Below, one piece after another: positions 1 to 6,711 of a stretch of DNA of 32,837 nucleotides. Under the pieces are notes generated by a model. It did not search any database. It saw only the letters and a program-made list of their open reading frames with translations, and was not told where the DNA came from. Both the position numbers and the translations under genes were made by a program. The stretch covers positions 1 to 32,837 of the forward strand of contig JAKBLM010000048.1 of the NCBI GenBank assembly GCA_021832085.1, read 5' to 3'. Positions within the stretch are counted from its first letter, which is position 1. Each line of letters opens with the position of its first letter. The stretch comes from Acidobacteriota bacterium. Its GTDB lineage: Bacteria; Acidobacteriota; Terriglobia; Acidiferrales; UBA7541.

Positions 1-2
1 CC

Positions 3-57
3 GCCTGCAGCCCGGTTCGAAACGCCACCCCCCGGCGTTTCGAACCGGGCTGCAGGC
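3..57. repeat. 24-bp perfect inverted repeat with 7-nt loop
   Basis: Positions 3-26 are the exact reverse complement of 34-57, with a C-rich 7-nt loop at 27-33. The arms contain CTGCAGCCCGGTTCGAA. As RNA or cruciform DNA this would be a very stable hairpin. There is no T-run on either side, so it does not look like a normal Rho-independent terminator. It lies at the window edge, so any larger element it may bound cannot be seen. It could be a REP/MITE-like palindrome. Confidence 0.85.
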
Positions 58-188
58 CCTTCGCGAAATCAGCGGCCGACAAAGAAAACGTCAGACCCAA
101 TTTGCTGAACTTGACGGACACAACTCGGCGGGAATTGTTTACGTAGATGGTGGCGTGGCGCTAGGCGGATTCGGCAGGCGAGAATGCC

Positions 189-1169
189 GTGGGGGAAACG
201 GAGGTGGGTGTGGCACGGACGGTGAAGCGGGAGGGAGAGGAACGCGGAGGGCCACGGGCTGGAGCCTATGCCACCGGGGCGGCGGAGTGGCCTTCCAACC
301 ACGCGTCGGGCGAGCGGGCGCGTTTGGCGGCGCATCGGGCGCGATGCGGGATTTGCAAGCATCCGGAATGCGAAGAGATCGAGCGGGAATTTCTCGATTG
401 GGTGAGTCCGCGAGAGATCGCGGAGAATTGGAAGCTGGCGAGCTACCGGGCAATCTATCGGCATGCGCATGCGGTTGGGCTATTCGAGCGACGGAGGAAA
501 AATCGGCTGGCGGCGCTCGAGGCGATTATCGAACGCGTGCGGGAAGTGCCGGTGACGGCGAGCGCGGTGGTGGCGGCGATCCGGCTGAGCATGGAACTCG
601 AAGGGGAACGGGACGAGCCGGAGCCGAAATTTCGCTGGAGTCTGGAGGGATTGCCGAGGACGAACGCGGTGACGGGTGTGGCGCCGGGCGATGAGGGCGC
701 GTTGCAACGTGCGCCTGCGGGCGGCGACGGGGCTGGTGGGAGCGACCAATTGAGTCGCCCTGCGGGCGCAGACGCGGCGTGCGACGAGTTGGGCGCGGAG
801 GGACACAGCCTGGAAAGTGCGCCAACGGCGGGGAGCGTGGATTCGGGATTGGAAATTTCGGAGGGGATGCGGGCGGCGCATGCGTTGCCCCGACCGACGG
901 AGGAGGGCCAAAGGCTGAAGAATGCGCTGCTGAGGCGACAGGGTATCGCTTCTGCCGGCGGTAGCGGAACACGGGTGACACGGCCTGCGGATCACGCTTC
1001 GGCGAAGGCTCGGGCGGATTTGGCGGCGGAGGGAGCGCGAATTGTTTCGGGCGAGATCGATCCGCGGATCGTTTTGGGTGAGGATGGGCGCGTGGCGGGG
1101 ATTCCGTGGCCGAAACAGAAGATTACGTTTGCGCGGTTTGCGAGGCGGTGGCGTGAGCGGGGACCGTAA
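189..1169 (+). CDS. Hypothetical protein with Cys cluster and helix-turn-helix-like segment
   Basis: This 326-residue reading frame starts with GTG. Residues 53-61 carry C-x2-C-x4-C (C53, C56, C61), followed by a segment at about 66-100 (EFLDWVSPREIAENW, then YRAIYRHAHAVGLFERRR) that resembles a helix-turn-helix with a basic end. I recall similar short 'C-x2-C-hP then HTH' proteins of unknown function in Acidobacteriota, and a DNA-binding role is inference. The C-terminal part (about 262-326) looks ordered again and is basic at the end. The middle (about 160-250) is low-complexity Gly/Ala/Glu sequence that coincides with palindromic repeats (695-715, 756-768, 871-890), as if repeats had been inserted in frame. 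The start is uncertain because no clear Shine-Dalgarno sequence is visible. The gene stands alone, with no partner nearby. Confidence 0.6.
   Translation: MGETEVGVARTVKREGEERGGPRAGAYATGAAEWPSNHASGERARLAAHRARCGICKHPECEEIEREFLDWVSPREIAENWKLASYRAIYRHAHAVGLFERRRKNRLAALEAIIERVREVPVTASAVVAAIRLSMELEGERDEPEPKFRWSLEGLPRTNAVTGVAPGDEGALQRAPAGGDGAGGSDQLSRPAGADAACDELGAEGHSLESAPTAGSVDSGLEISEGMRAAHALPRPTEEGQRLKNALLRRQGIASAGGSGTRVTRPADHASAKARADLAAEGARIVSGEIDPRIVLGEDGRVAGIPWPKQKITFARFARRWRERGP
840..891 (+). repeat. REP-like repeat, copy 1 (inside a coding frame)
   Basis: This 52-nt segment matches 1298-1349 at 44 of 52 positions by my count. Its 3' part, 871-890, is a near-perfect palindrome (GGGCGGCGCA / TGCGTTGCCC, one G-T wobble). 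It lies in frame inside the 189-1169 gene, where it encodes a GLEISEGMRAAHALP-like stretch. The second copy is intergenic. Confidence 0.8.
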
Positions 1170-1221
1170 TGGCGGGCGCGCGAACGGCTATGGCCAGTGA
1201 TGCTCTGGGTGGTGAGCTGCC

Positions 1222-1240
1222 GGGCGCGTGCAACGCGCCC
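1222..1240. repeat. Short palindrome GGGCGCGT-gca-ACGCGCCC
   Basis: This is an 8-bp perfect stem with a 3-nt loop, followed by CCTACCGACG. The downstream CCCCTAC is shared with the palindrome at 1329-1348, so the two appear to belong to one dispersed repeat class. Confidence 0.75.
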
Positions 1241-1297
1241 CTACCGACGTCGTCAACCCGATCCAGCCCAAAACGTAAACGGCCGGCGGCAATCATA

Positions 1298-1349
1298 GAT
1301 CTGGGATTGGAGATTTCAGAGGCGGTGCGGGCGACGCATGCGTCGCCCC
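1298..1349 (+). repeat. REP-like repeat, copy 2 (intergenic)
   Basis: This is the second copy of the 52-nt repeat also found at 840-891. Its 3' part, 1329-1348, is a perfect 20-bp palindrome, GGGCGACGCATGCGTCGCCC, followed by CTACGAAC. Substitutions between the two copies include paired changes in the stem region. It is intergenic, upstream (on the plus strand) of the tRNA locus. Confidence 0.8.
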
Positions 1350-1501
1350 TACGAACATGAGGACGACCGCAGGCCGACCAGTTCCCGGCGCCTGACCGGG
1401 CATGGGCGCGGTTCTTCGAGCGTCGGGAGGTGCGAGGGTGGGGGACAAGCGCTCGGGGAAAGATACGGTTCTCGAATGAAGCTGAATTCCGAAGGCGAAA
1501 A

Positions 1502-1577
1502 TGGTGGGCGATCAAGGACTTGAACCTTGGACCTCTCCCGTGTGAGGGGAGCGCTCTAACCACTGAGCTAATCGCCC
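1502..1577 (-). tRNA. tRNA-Val(CAC)
   Basis: On the minus strand the gene starts GGGCGATTAGCTCAGTGG and ends GATCGCCC-A-CCA. The 7-bp acceptor stem GGGCGAT/ATCGCCC is perfect and the CCA end is encoded. The anticodon stem CTCCC/GGGAG encloses the loop CTCACAC, giving anticodon CAC (codon GUG, valine). The T arm is CAAGG-TTCAAGT-CCTTG. It has no intron and no adjacent tRNA. Confidence 0.96.
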
Positions 1578-1709
1578 GTCCTGAATTTCCTACCTTACCA
1601 GATTCCCTGTGTTCGCAGCCACTTAACGCTCGCTCCGGACCGGGTGGCGAGCCACAGCTAGTGCCGCGAGTTGCAAGAAACCTAAAAAGATTTCCCGGCA
1701 GTGACCGGG

Positions 1710-1734
1710 CCTCAGGGCTAGAGCCGTACTGAGG
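1710..1734. repeat. Nested hairpin CCTCAG...CTGAGG
   Basis: The outer 6-bp stem CCTCAG/CTGAGG encloses an inner GGCT-AG-AGCC hairpin (1716-1725). It lies 14 nt before the GGCACGAC hairpin and is part of the cluster of dispersed short palindromes around the tRNA. Confidence 0.6.
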
Positions 1735-1747
1735 TGGCGTGGCTTGC

Positions 1748-1767
1748 GGCACGACTGAAGTCGTGCC
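1748..1767. repeat. Hairpin GGCACGAC-TGAA-GTCGTGCC
   Basis: This has a perfect 8-bp stem and a TGAA tetraloop. It belongs to the local cluster of dispersed hairpins. No T-run follows, so a Rho-independent terminator is unlikely. Confidence 0.75.
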
Positions 1768-1837
1768 CTCAGGCCGAGCCGGATGCCATCGGGACTGGAA
1801 TTTGTGAACGGGCATCCTAGATTCATTTCCAGCGCAT

Positions 1838-1855
1838 GCCGGGCTAAAGCCCGGC
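1838..1855. repeat. TAAA-loop hairpin repeat, copy A
   Basis: GCCGGGC-TAAA-GCCCGGC is a perfect 7-bp stem with loop TAAA. It is followed by GCTACACAAGATT, nearly the same downstream sequence as the copy at 10460-10477. The core GCTAAAGC is shared by all four copies in the window. Confidence 0.85.
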
Positions 1856-1875
1856 GCTACACAAGATTGCCTTCG

Positions 1876-1889
1876 GGGGCTAAAGCCCC
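1876..1889. repeat. TAAA-loop hairpin repeat, copy B
   Basis: GGGGC-TAAA-GCCCC is a perfect 5-bp stem with the shared core GCTAAAGC and different outer base pairs from copies A, C and D. It lies 20 nt after copy A in the same orientation. Confidence 0.8.
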
Positions 1890-1911
1890 TTGACGTTGCT
1901 GGGTTTCATGT

Positions 1912-1927
1912 CGGAGCTAAAGCTCCG
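1912..1927. repeat. TAAA-loop hairpin repeat, copy C
   Basis: CGGAGC-TAAA-GCTCCG is a perfect 6-bp stem with the shared core. It lies 41 nt beyond the stop of the 2-oxoacid oxidoreductase operon (minus strand), so it could also shape the 3' end of that mRNA. Confidence 0.8.
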
Positions 1928-1967
1928 ACCCACGAAAAGCTGTGCAACGAGCTTCCGACTCTGGAGG

Positions 1968-3446
1968 CTAGTAGGGGAAGCCGTCGGGCTGGGCTTCGGC
2001 CCACGCTTCCTTATCGACATATTGGGCCCCGGTTTCCAGGGCCTTTTCGTTCATCTCCAGGAGCTCGACCCGTTTGACTTTGTCTGCGATCACACGCTTG
2101 GCCGTTTCCGGACTCATGGACCCCGTCGCTTCGAGAAGGGCGCCCAGCAGGACCATATTCGCCACTTTCGCGGAACCGAGCATGTCGGCGATCTGGGACG
2201 CGGGGACGCAGGCGATGTGCGCGGGAGGGGCCTCAAAGTCCGCTGGAAGGGTGTTGCTGTTGTACAGGATGAGGCCCGATGGCGAGACGGAAGGAGCAAA
2301 CTTGCGAAGCGAGATTTCGTTCATCGCAATCAGAACATCGGGTTGCGAGATGAGAGGCGAGCCAATGCGCTGCTCCGACAAGCAGACGTGACAATGGGCG
2401 CTTCCCGAGCGCATTTCAGGACCGTACGAGGGCAACCAACTCACTTCGAGTCCTTCCCGCATTCCCATTTCCGCCAGGATCTGCCCCAGGAGCAGCACAC
2501 CCTGCCCGCCAAAGCCGGCGATCTTGATTTTCATCTCCTGAAACTGATGGGCGCTTTTCCGGGCAACGTGAGTCGATTCCCCTGCAATCTCGAGAACTTC
2601 CGGCACCGGCCGAATGGGCGGCGGGGTATCCGGAGGAAGAACCGGTTTGGCATCGCGGAAGGCTTTCAATGGAAATGCCGGAATCAATTTCTCGGCAACC
2701 CACCTGCGGGCGTCCACCGGCTCCATTCCCCAGATCGTGGGGCACGGGGAAAGGATTTCCACGAAGGAGAAGCCGAGTCCGCTCCGCTGAATTTCGAGCG
2801 CCTTCCGAATGGCGCGGCGCGCCTTCATGATGTTTTTGTTGTCGGAAAGCGCCACACGCTCGACGTACACGGGCGCCTCGAGGGTGGATAGCAGCTCGCA
2901 CATGTGCAGCGGAAAACCTTCGTTCACCGGACGCCGGCCCCATGGAGACGTCGTCGTCTTCTGCCCGACCAGGGTTGTCGGAGCCATTTGGCCGCCGGTC
3001 ATGCCGTAGATGGCGTTGTTCACGAAAATCACGGTGAACTTTTCCCCGCGGTTCGCGGCGTGGATGATTTCAGCTGTGCCGATAGCCGCCAAGTCGCCGT
3101 CTCCTTGATAGGAGATCACGATCTTGTCCGGGCAGGCGCGCTTGATCCCCGTCGCAGCGGCGGGCGCACGGCCATGCGCCACTTGCACGTTGCCCACGTC
3201 GAAATAGTAGTAAGCAAATACGGAGCAGCCGACAGGGCTCACGAGGATCGTGTTGTCCTGCAGTTTCATGTCCTCGATCGCCTCGGCGATCAGCTTGTGC
3301 ACGACCCCGTGGCCGCAGCCGGGGCAATAGTGGGTCCGGTGCTTGAGGTCCGCCTTGCGCTCGTAGAGCCCGTAGAAAACCGCCGACTTCGCATGCGTCA
3401 GTTCGAATTCACTCGTTTGCGCAGTTACACTGATTTCTTCCGGCAT
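1968..3446 (-). CDS. 2-oxoacid:ferredoxin oxidoreductase, fused beta (TPP-binding) and gamma subunits
   Basis: This 492-residue protein catalyses part of the CoA-dependent oxidative decarboxylation of a 2-oxoacid with ferredoxin as electron acceptor. Residues 1 to about 260 are the beta subunit: CPGCGH at 41-46 and the thiamine-diphosphate motif GDGD at 115-118 with NN at 143-144 and IYGMTGGQ after it. A proline-rich linker (about 268-285) leads to the gamma domain from about 305, opening KIKIAGFGGQGVLLLGQ and carrying SYGPEMRSGSA, as in KorC/VorC/PorG. Beta and gamma are usually separate proteins, so this is a fusion. The start is supported by GAGAGAGGA upstream. It lies 12 nt after the alpha gene. 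The alpha neighbour is most like VorB or KorA; whether branched-chain 2-oxoacids or 2-oxoglutarate are the substrate cannot be told from sequence alone. Confidence 0.9.
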   Translation of the reverse strand: MPEEISVTAQTSEFELTHAKSAVFYGLYERKADLKHRTHYCPGCGHGVVHKLIAEAIEDMKLQDNTILVSPVGCSVFAYYYFDVGNVQVAHGRAPAAATGIKRACPDKIVISYQGDGDLAAIGTAEIIHAANRGEKFTVIFVNNAIYGMTGGQMAPTTLVGQKTTTSPWGRRPVNEGFPLHMCELLSTLEAPVYVERVALSDNKNIMKARRAIRKALEIQRSGLGFSFVEILSPCPTIWGMEPVDARRWVAEKLIPAFPLKAFRDAKPVLPPDTPPPIRPVPEVLEIAGESTHVARKSAHQFQEMKIKIAGFGGQGVLLLGQILAEMGMREGLEVSWLPSYGPEMRSGSAHCHVCLSEQRIGSPLISQPDVLIAMNEISLRKFAPSVSPSGLILYNSNTLPADFEAPPAHIACVPASQIADMLGSAKVANMVLLGALLEATGSMSPETAKRVIADKVKRVELLEMNEKALETGAQYVDKEAWAEAQPDGFPY

Positions 3447-3458
3447 CGCTGTCCTCTC

Positions 3459-4517
3459 TCAAGCGGTTTCTTTGGGCGTCAACCCGCCAACCACATGTTC
3501 GAGCACTTCCTCGACGGAAGGCACGTTTCCTCCGACGCGCCCGTAAAATTCGACAGGCACATCGCCATCAAGCGCAAGCCGGACATCCTCGACCATCTGC
3601 CCGTTGCTGAGCTCCACCACCAGAACTCTGTCCACGCGCGAGGCAGCCTGTTTCAGTGCTTCGGACGGGAACGGCCAGAGCGTGACCGGCCGGAACAAAC
3701 CGAGCTTCAGCCCATCCCTGCGCGCGGTTTCCACCGCGGACCGCAAAAGACGCGAGACGATTCCGAAGCCTACCAGCAGGATCTCCGCATCCTCGGTTTG
3801 ATACAGCTCGTGCCGGGGCTCGCGCTCCCGCACCAGGCGGTACTTTTCTTCCAGCTTGCGCTCGCGCATTTCGAGTTCGTCCGGTTCGAGGTAAATCGAC
3901 GTCAGGAGATTCGGCCTCGTCTCGGATGTGCCGCGCACGGCCCACGGTTTATCCGGAACCGTCGCCTCGCGAAATTCCAGATCGACCGGCTCCATCATCT
4001 GGCCGACAAAGCCGTCCGTGAGAACGACCACGGGATTGCGATACCGGTCGGCCAGTTCGAAGGCGAGGCCGGTGAAGTCGGCCATTTCCTGCACGGAAGC
4101 CGGCGCGAGCACGATGTTGTGATAGTTTCCGTGCCCACCGCCCTTGACCATGGCGAAATAGTCGCTCTGCTCGGGTGCAATGTTGCCCAGTCCCGGCCCG
4201 CCGCGCACGACGTCCACAATCACGCACGGCAATTCCGCGCCAGCAAGATAGGAAATTCCTTCCTGCATGAGGCTGACTCCCGGTCCCGAAGACGCGGTCA
4301 TGACGCGCAAGCCGGCCGCCGCCGCACCGTAAACCATATTGATGGAGGCAACTTCGCTCTCGGCTTGCAGGAAGGTGGCACCGACCTGCGGCATGTACAA
4401 CGCCGCGGATTCCGCAATCTCACTCGCCGGAGTGATGGGATATCCGTAGTAAGCCTGGCAGCCGGCGAGAATCGCACCTTTCACAACGGCAACATTCCCC
4501 TTACAGAGCTGGCGCAT
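3459..4517 (-). CDS. 2-oxoacid:ferredoxin oxidoreductase alpha subunit (VorB/KorA type)
   Basis: This 352-residue protein has the family's N-terminal GYPITPASEIAE (about 25-36), the TASSGPGVSLMQEG segment, and a C-terminal transketolase-like domain (from about 245) ending in a VGGNVPSVEEVL motif. It forms the catalytic core with the fused beta-gamma subunit and passes electrons to the ferredoxin-like delta subunit. The first 17 nt overlap the delta gene, and AGAGG lies 6 nt before the ATG, so translation is probably coupled. The gene order delta-alpha-beta/gamma matches vor-type operons. These enzymes are normally oxygen-sensitive and are used in anaerobic or microaerobic amino-acid and central carbon metabolism. 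Confidence 0.92.
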   Translation of the reverse strand: MRQLCKGNVAVVKGAILAGCQAYYGYPITPASEIAESAALYMPQVGATFLQAESEVASINMVYGAAAAGLRVMTASSGPGVSLMQEGISYLAGAELPCVIVDVVRGGPGLGNIAPEQSDYFAMVKGGGHGNYHNIVLAPASVQEMADFTGLAFELADRYRNPVVVLTDGFVGQMMEPVDLEFREATVPDKPWAVRGTSETRPNLLTSIYLEPDELEMRERKLEEKYRLVREREPRHELYQTEDAEILLVGFGIVSRLLRSAVETARRDGLKLGLFRPVTLWPFPSEALKQAASRVDRVLVVELSNGQMVEDVRLALDGDVPVEFYGRVGGNVPSVEEVLEHVVGGLTPKETA

Positions 4518-4776
4518 GTTCGCCTCTCGTTTGATTCATCGCCGGATGTGGCGTTCGCAACTTGTAGACAACGATGGCGCCGGGTTCCGGGCAGCAGTAG
4601 AAGCAGATGCCGCAACCGGTGCAACCCGTGCCGTCATAACTGGCCGGATGGACGCCATAAGCGCTCAATTCCGGGGCCAAATGCAAGCATTGAGGGGGAC
4701 AAGACTCGACGCAAAGACCGCAGCCCTTACACTCCTCCACACTGATGGATACTTTTCCATACGGGCCTGATGCCAT
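4501..4776 (-). CDS. 4Fe-4S ferredoxin-type delta subunit of 2-oxoacid oxidoreductase
   Basis: This protein of about 91 residues has two classic C-x2-C-x2-C-x3-C-P clusters: CKGCGLCVESCP near the N-terminus and CTGCGICFYCCP in the middle. It should therefore hold two [4Fe-4S] clusters and relay electrons from the thiamine site to ferredoxin. I chose the ATG at 4776 because GAGG lies 5 nt upstream; a GTG at 4782 would add two residues. It is the first gene of the operon and overlaps the alpha gene by 17 nt. An FNR-like palindrome lies about 120 nt upstream. Confidence 0.92.
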   Translation of the reverse strand: MASGPYGKVSISVEECKGCGLCVESCPPQCLHLAPELSAYGVHPASYDGTGCTGCGICFYCCPEPGAIVVYKLRTPHPAMNQTRGEHAPAL

Positions 4777-5437
4777 GATCACCTCACACCCTGACTCGAG
4801 CGGAGGTCCCCACGCAGATCTCGCTCTTGGACTACACCACGATACCCTTAACCTACACCCCCGGCGCCCCTGAAAGCAACGCTCGACCCGGGCTAAATTT
4901 GAGGTAGATCAAAGCGTCCCGTGCCAGAAAAACCGGCTGGCGATTGTGTTCGCGGGCAGCCTGGCGTATGTTGTTGGCCAAGCCGGAGTCCATAGGAAAC
5001 TTGTGACGTTTGTCATTGTTTGCCCTGCTTCAGCGAGGTAGTCTGAAAATGTGCGGGGATTTATCCAAGCGGGAAGCAGCAGGGGCTTGCGCATACGGAA
5101 AGATTTCGCCTTTAGAGGTTGGCGGTGGCCGCGAAGAAGGAGCGGCTGCCGCTGAAAAACGAGCTTCCGCCGGGGTTGCGCCCTTCCCCCACGCATCCTT
5201 GGCCGCCCCGGCGGACTAAATTTTCGCGAGCAGCCTCAAAGACGAAATGTGTTACGTGATTGACTGCTTCCTCCGCGGCAGGTTCAGGGGCCATTACGCC
5301 GAGGGGTGGCCGGGCGTATATTCCTGGCGAACCATGAGTCGATTCGCAAATTCCGGATAAATTAGGATCACGGCCGGTTCTCAGACGACTCCTGGCAATA
5401 TCTGCCGGGGCTGGATGCGCGGGAATTCAGCACTTGC
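4777..5437. other. Intergenic region between divergent genes
   Basis: These 660 nt lie between the minus-strand oxidoreductase operon and the plus-strand DUF1648 gene. I see one FNR/CRP-like palindrome (4899-4912) and a weak promoter-like pair on the minus strand (TTGCTT at 4879-4874, TAGGTT at 4855-4850). The small open frames at 4909-5294 lack recognisable domains or ribosome-binding sites and were not called. Base composition around 5220-5437 is lower in GC than in the neighbouring genes. Confidence 0.6.
4899..4912. promoter_or_regulatory. FNR/CRP-like palindrome upstream of oxidoreductase operon
   Basis: TTGAGGTAGATCAA matches the FNR consensus TTGAT-N4-ATCAA at 9 of 10 specified positions. 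It lies 122 nt upstream of the delta-subunit ATG on the side from which the operon is transcribed. If the weak -35/-10 pair at 4879-4850 is used, the centre would fall near -62, a typical class I activator position. Both the promoter and the regulator are inferred; no fnr/crp gene is present in the window. Confidence 0.4.
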
Positions 5438-6382
5438 ATGAATGAGAATCGCAGCAAGATAAACGCCCGCTACTGGCTGGCAATTTTCCTTCCCTGGCTC
5501 GTTTTGCCGGCATACGGGATTGCTCTGCTTCGAGCCTGGAGCCGGCTGGGACCTCGCCTGGCAGTGCATTTCGGAGCCGCTGGTGCGCCGAACGGCTGGC
5601 AAAACAAGGGAGATTTTGCACTCACATCCCTAGGGACAGTCTTTCTTGTCGAGGCCGTATTTTCTCTGGCCACGCGCTCATCGCGGCAGATCGATCCGCT
5701 GAAATCTCGTCAACTGTTTGCCGTTTATTATGGAAGCGCCGTATTCGTGGCCCTTATTTCCTGGGGGATTGTTCAACACAGCCTCCATGGAGGATCTTTC
5801 AGCATGTCGTTGCCCATATGGGCTGCCGTGGGAGCTGGTGCATTAGGCTACTGGCTTGGCGGGGACGGAAATGCAGGGCCCGTCCTGAACGAAAGGCGCG
5901 CCGATGGGGCCAAGCACGGCATCATTGGGATCGACGTGCACCGCAAGGTTTTCCCGATTGTCATACGTGCGGTTTGCTTTATTGCCATCACATGGCTGGC
6001 TCTCAAACCAAGAATGGGACTACCTGAACGACTGCTAATAAGCGCGGTTGCAGCGCTGACAGGGTATTCCACGCTGCTTGCGGCCGCTGGATATTCCTAC
6101 ATCGTCCGTAACGATTCGGTTGAAGTCAGGGGCTTATTTCGGCCTGCTCGGGTGATTCCGCGAGAAGACGTTAATTCGGTTGACATCCGGCCTGCGTCGA
6201 GACTGCGAGGCCATGGCTGGCGCCTGTGGCCCGGTGGCGCGGCCTATTACCTGGGTGGAAAGCAGGCGGTGCAACTAAAAATGCCGGAAGGAAGTCTGTT
6301 TCTGGGCTCCAACCGACCGGCCTATTTGTTTACCCTCATTCAGAAGATGCTCGAAAATCGGCAATCCCCGCGAGTCTCGTAA
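5438..6382 (+). CDS. DUF1648-type integral membrane protein
   Basis: The 314-residue product has an N-terminal membrane helix (about 12-33) followed by a segment containing AVHFGAAGAPNGWQNKGDF, which resembles the P-x-H-x-G-x-x-x-x-W pattern of DUF1648 (the N-terminal domain also found in SdpI-type proteins). Further hydrophobic helices lie at about 64-77, 94-112, 124-142, 172-190 and 200-222. The soluble C-terminus (about 222-300: SYIVRNDSVEVRGLF..ARVIPREDVNSVDI) looks like a bacterial PH-like domain. Its function is unknown; SdpI relatives act in immunity to a secreted toxin, but nothing here shows that role. The gene is isolated, flanked by gaps of over 300 nt, and its codons look less GC-rich than those of neighbours. 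Confidence 0.75.
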   Translation: MNENRSKINARYWLAIFLPWLVLPAYGIALLRAWSRLGPRLAVHFGAAGAPNGWQNKGDFALTSLGTVFLVEAVFSLATRSSRQIDPLKSRQLFAVYYGSAVFVALISWGIVQHSLHGGSFSMSLPIWAAVGAGALGYWLGGDGNAGPVLNERRADGAKHGIIGIDVHRKVFPIVIRAVCFIAITWLALKPRMGLPERLLISAVAALTGYSTLLAAAGYSYIVRNDSVEVRGLFRPARVIPREDVNSVDIRPASRLRGHGWRLWPGGAAYYLGGKQAVQLKMPEGSLFLGSNRPAYLFTLIQKMLENRQSPRVS

Positions 6383-6711
6383 CTCTGAACTCCACCCGCC
6401 AGTGGCGAACCAGGAAAACCTGAAGAATGCGAGGAAGGGCCGAATGAGAGAGCGTCCCGCCCGCAGTTGAAGGTTGGCAAAGGCGGCGGGATCATTCTGC
6501 GCCACTTTTTCGTTCGAAGGTTGGAATTCTGACTTCTTTTCGCAGGGCGAGGATGGCGGCCCACGCCCAGAAGTGCGCGTGGCCATAGATCCGGCGAAAA
6601 TGCTATCCCGCGTTTAATTCGCTGTGGCAGCTGACCAGTCAGTCTGACCGCGAGGCTGTCTCCGGGTCCCTTCGCCACTTCATTGGAACGGACATTCCAG
6701 GCTCGGCGCTT
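6383..6711. other. Intergenic region without recognised features
   Basis: These 329 nt separate the ends of two convergent genes (DUF1648 protein, plus; POTRA protein, minus). I see no RNA gene, clear hairpin terminator or plausible reading frame with a family signature. Confidence 0.5.

Larger units (their letters stand above)
1170..1967. other. Repeat-rich intergenic region containing tRNA-Val
   Basis: There is no convincing protein gene across this roughly 800-nt stretch. It holds two REP-like palindromes (1222-1240, 1298-1349), one tRNA (1502-1577, minus) and a cluster of short hairpins (1710-1734, 1748-1767, 1838-1855, 1876-1889, 1912-1927). The remaining open frames on both strands overlap the tRNA and repeats, have poor composition and were left out. 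Confidence 0.7.

Noticed and set aside
11..30. GGTTCGAAAC in the window-edge repeat, resembling a tRNA T-loop and thus an attachment site
   Set aside because: The flanking bases do not form a T stem, and no other tRNA part is present.
2904..4745. 613-residue plus-strand open frame
   Set aside because: It is antisense to the clear alpha and delta oxidoreductase genes, has no domain signature and arises from GC-rich codon structure.
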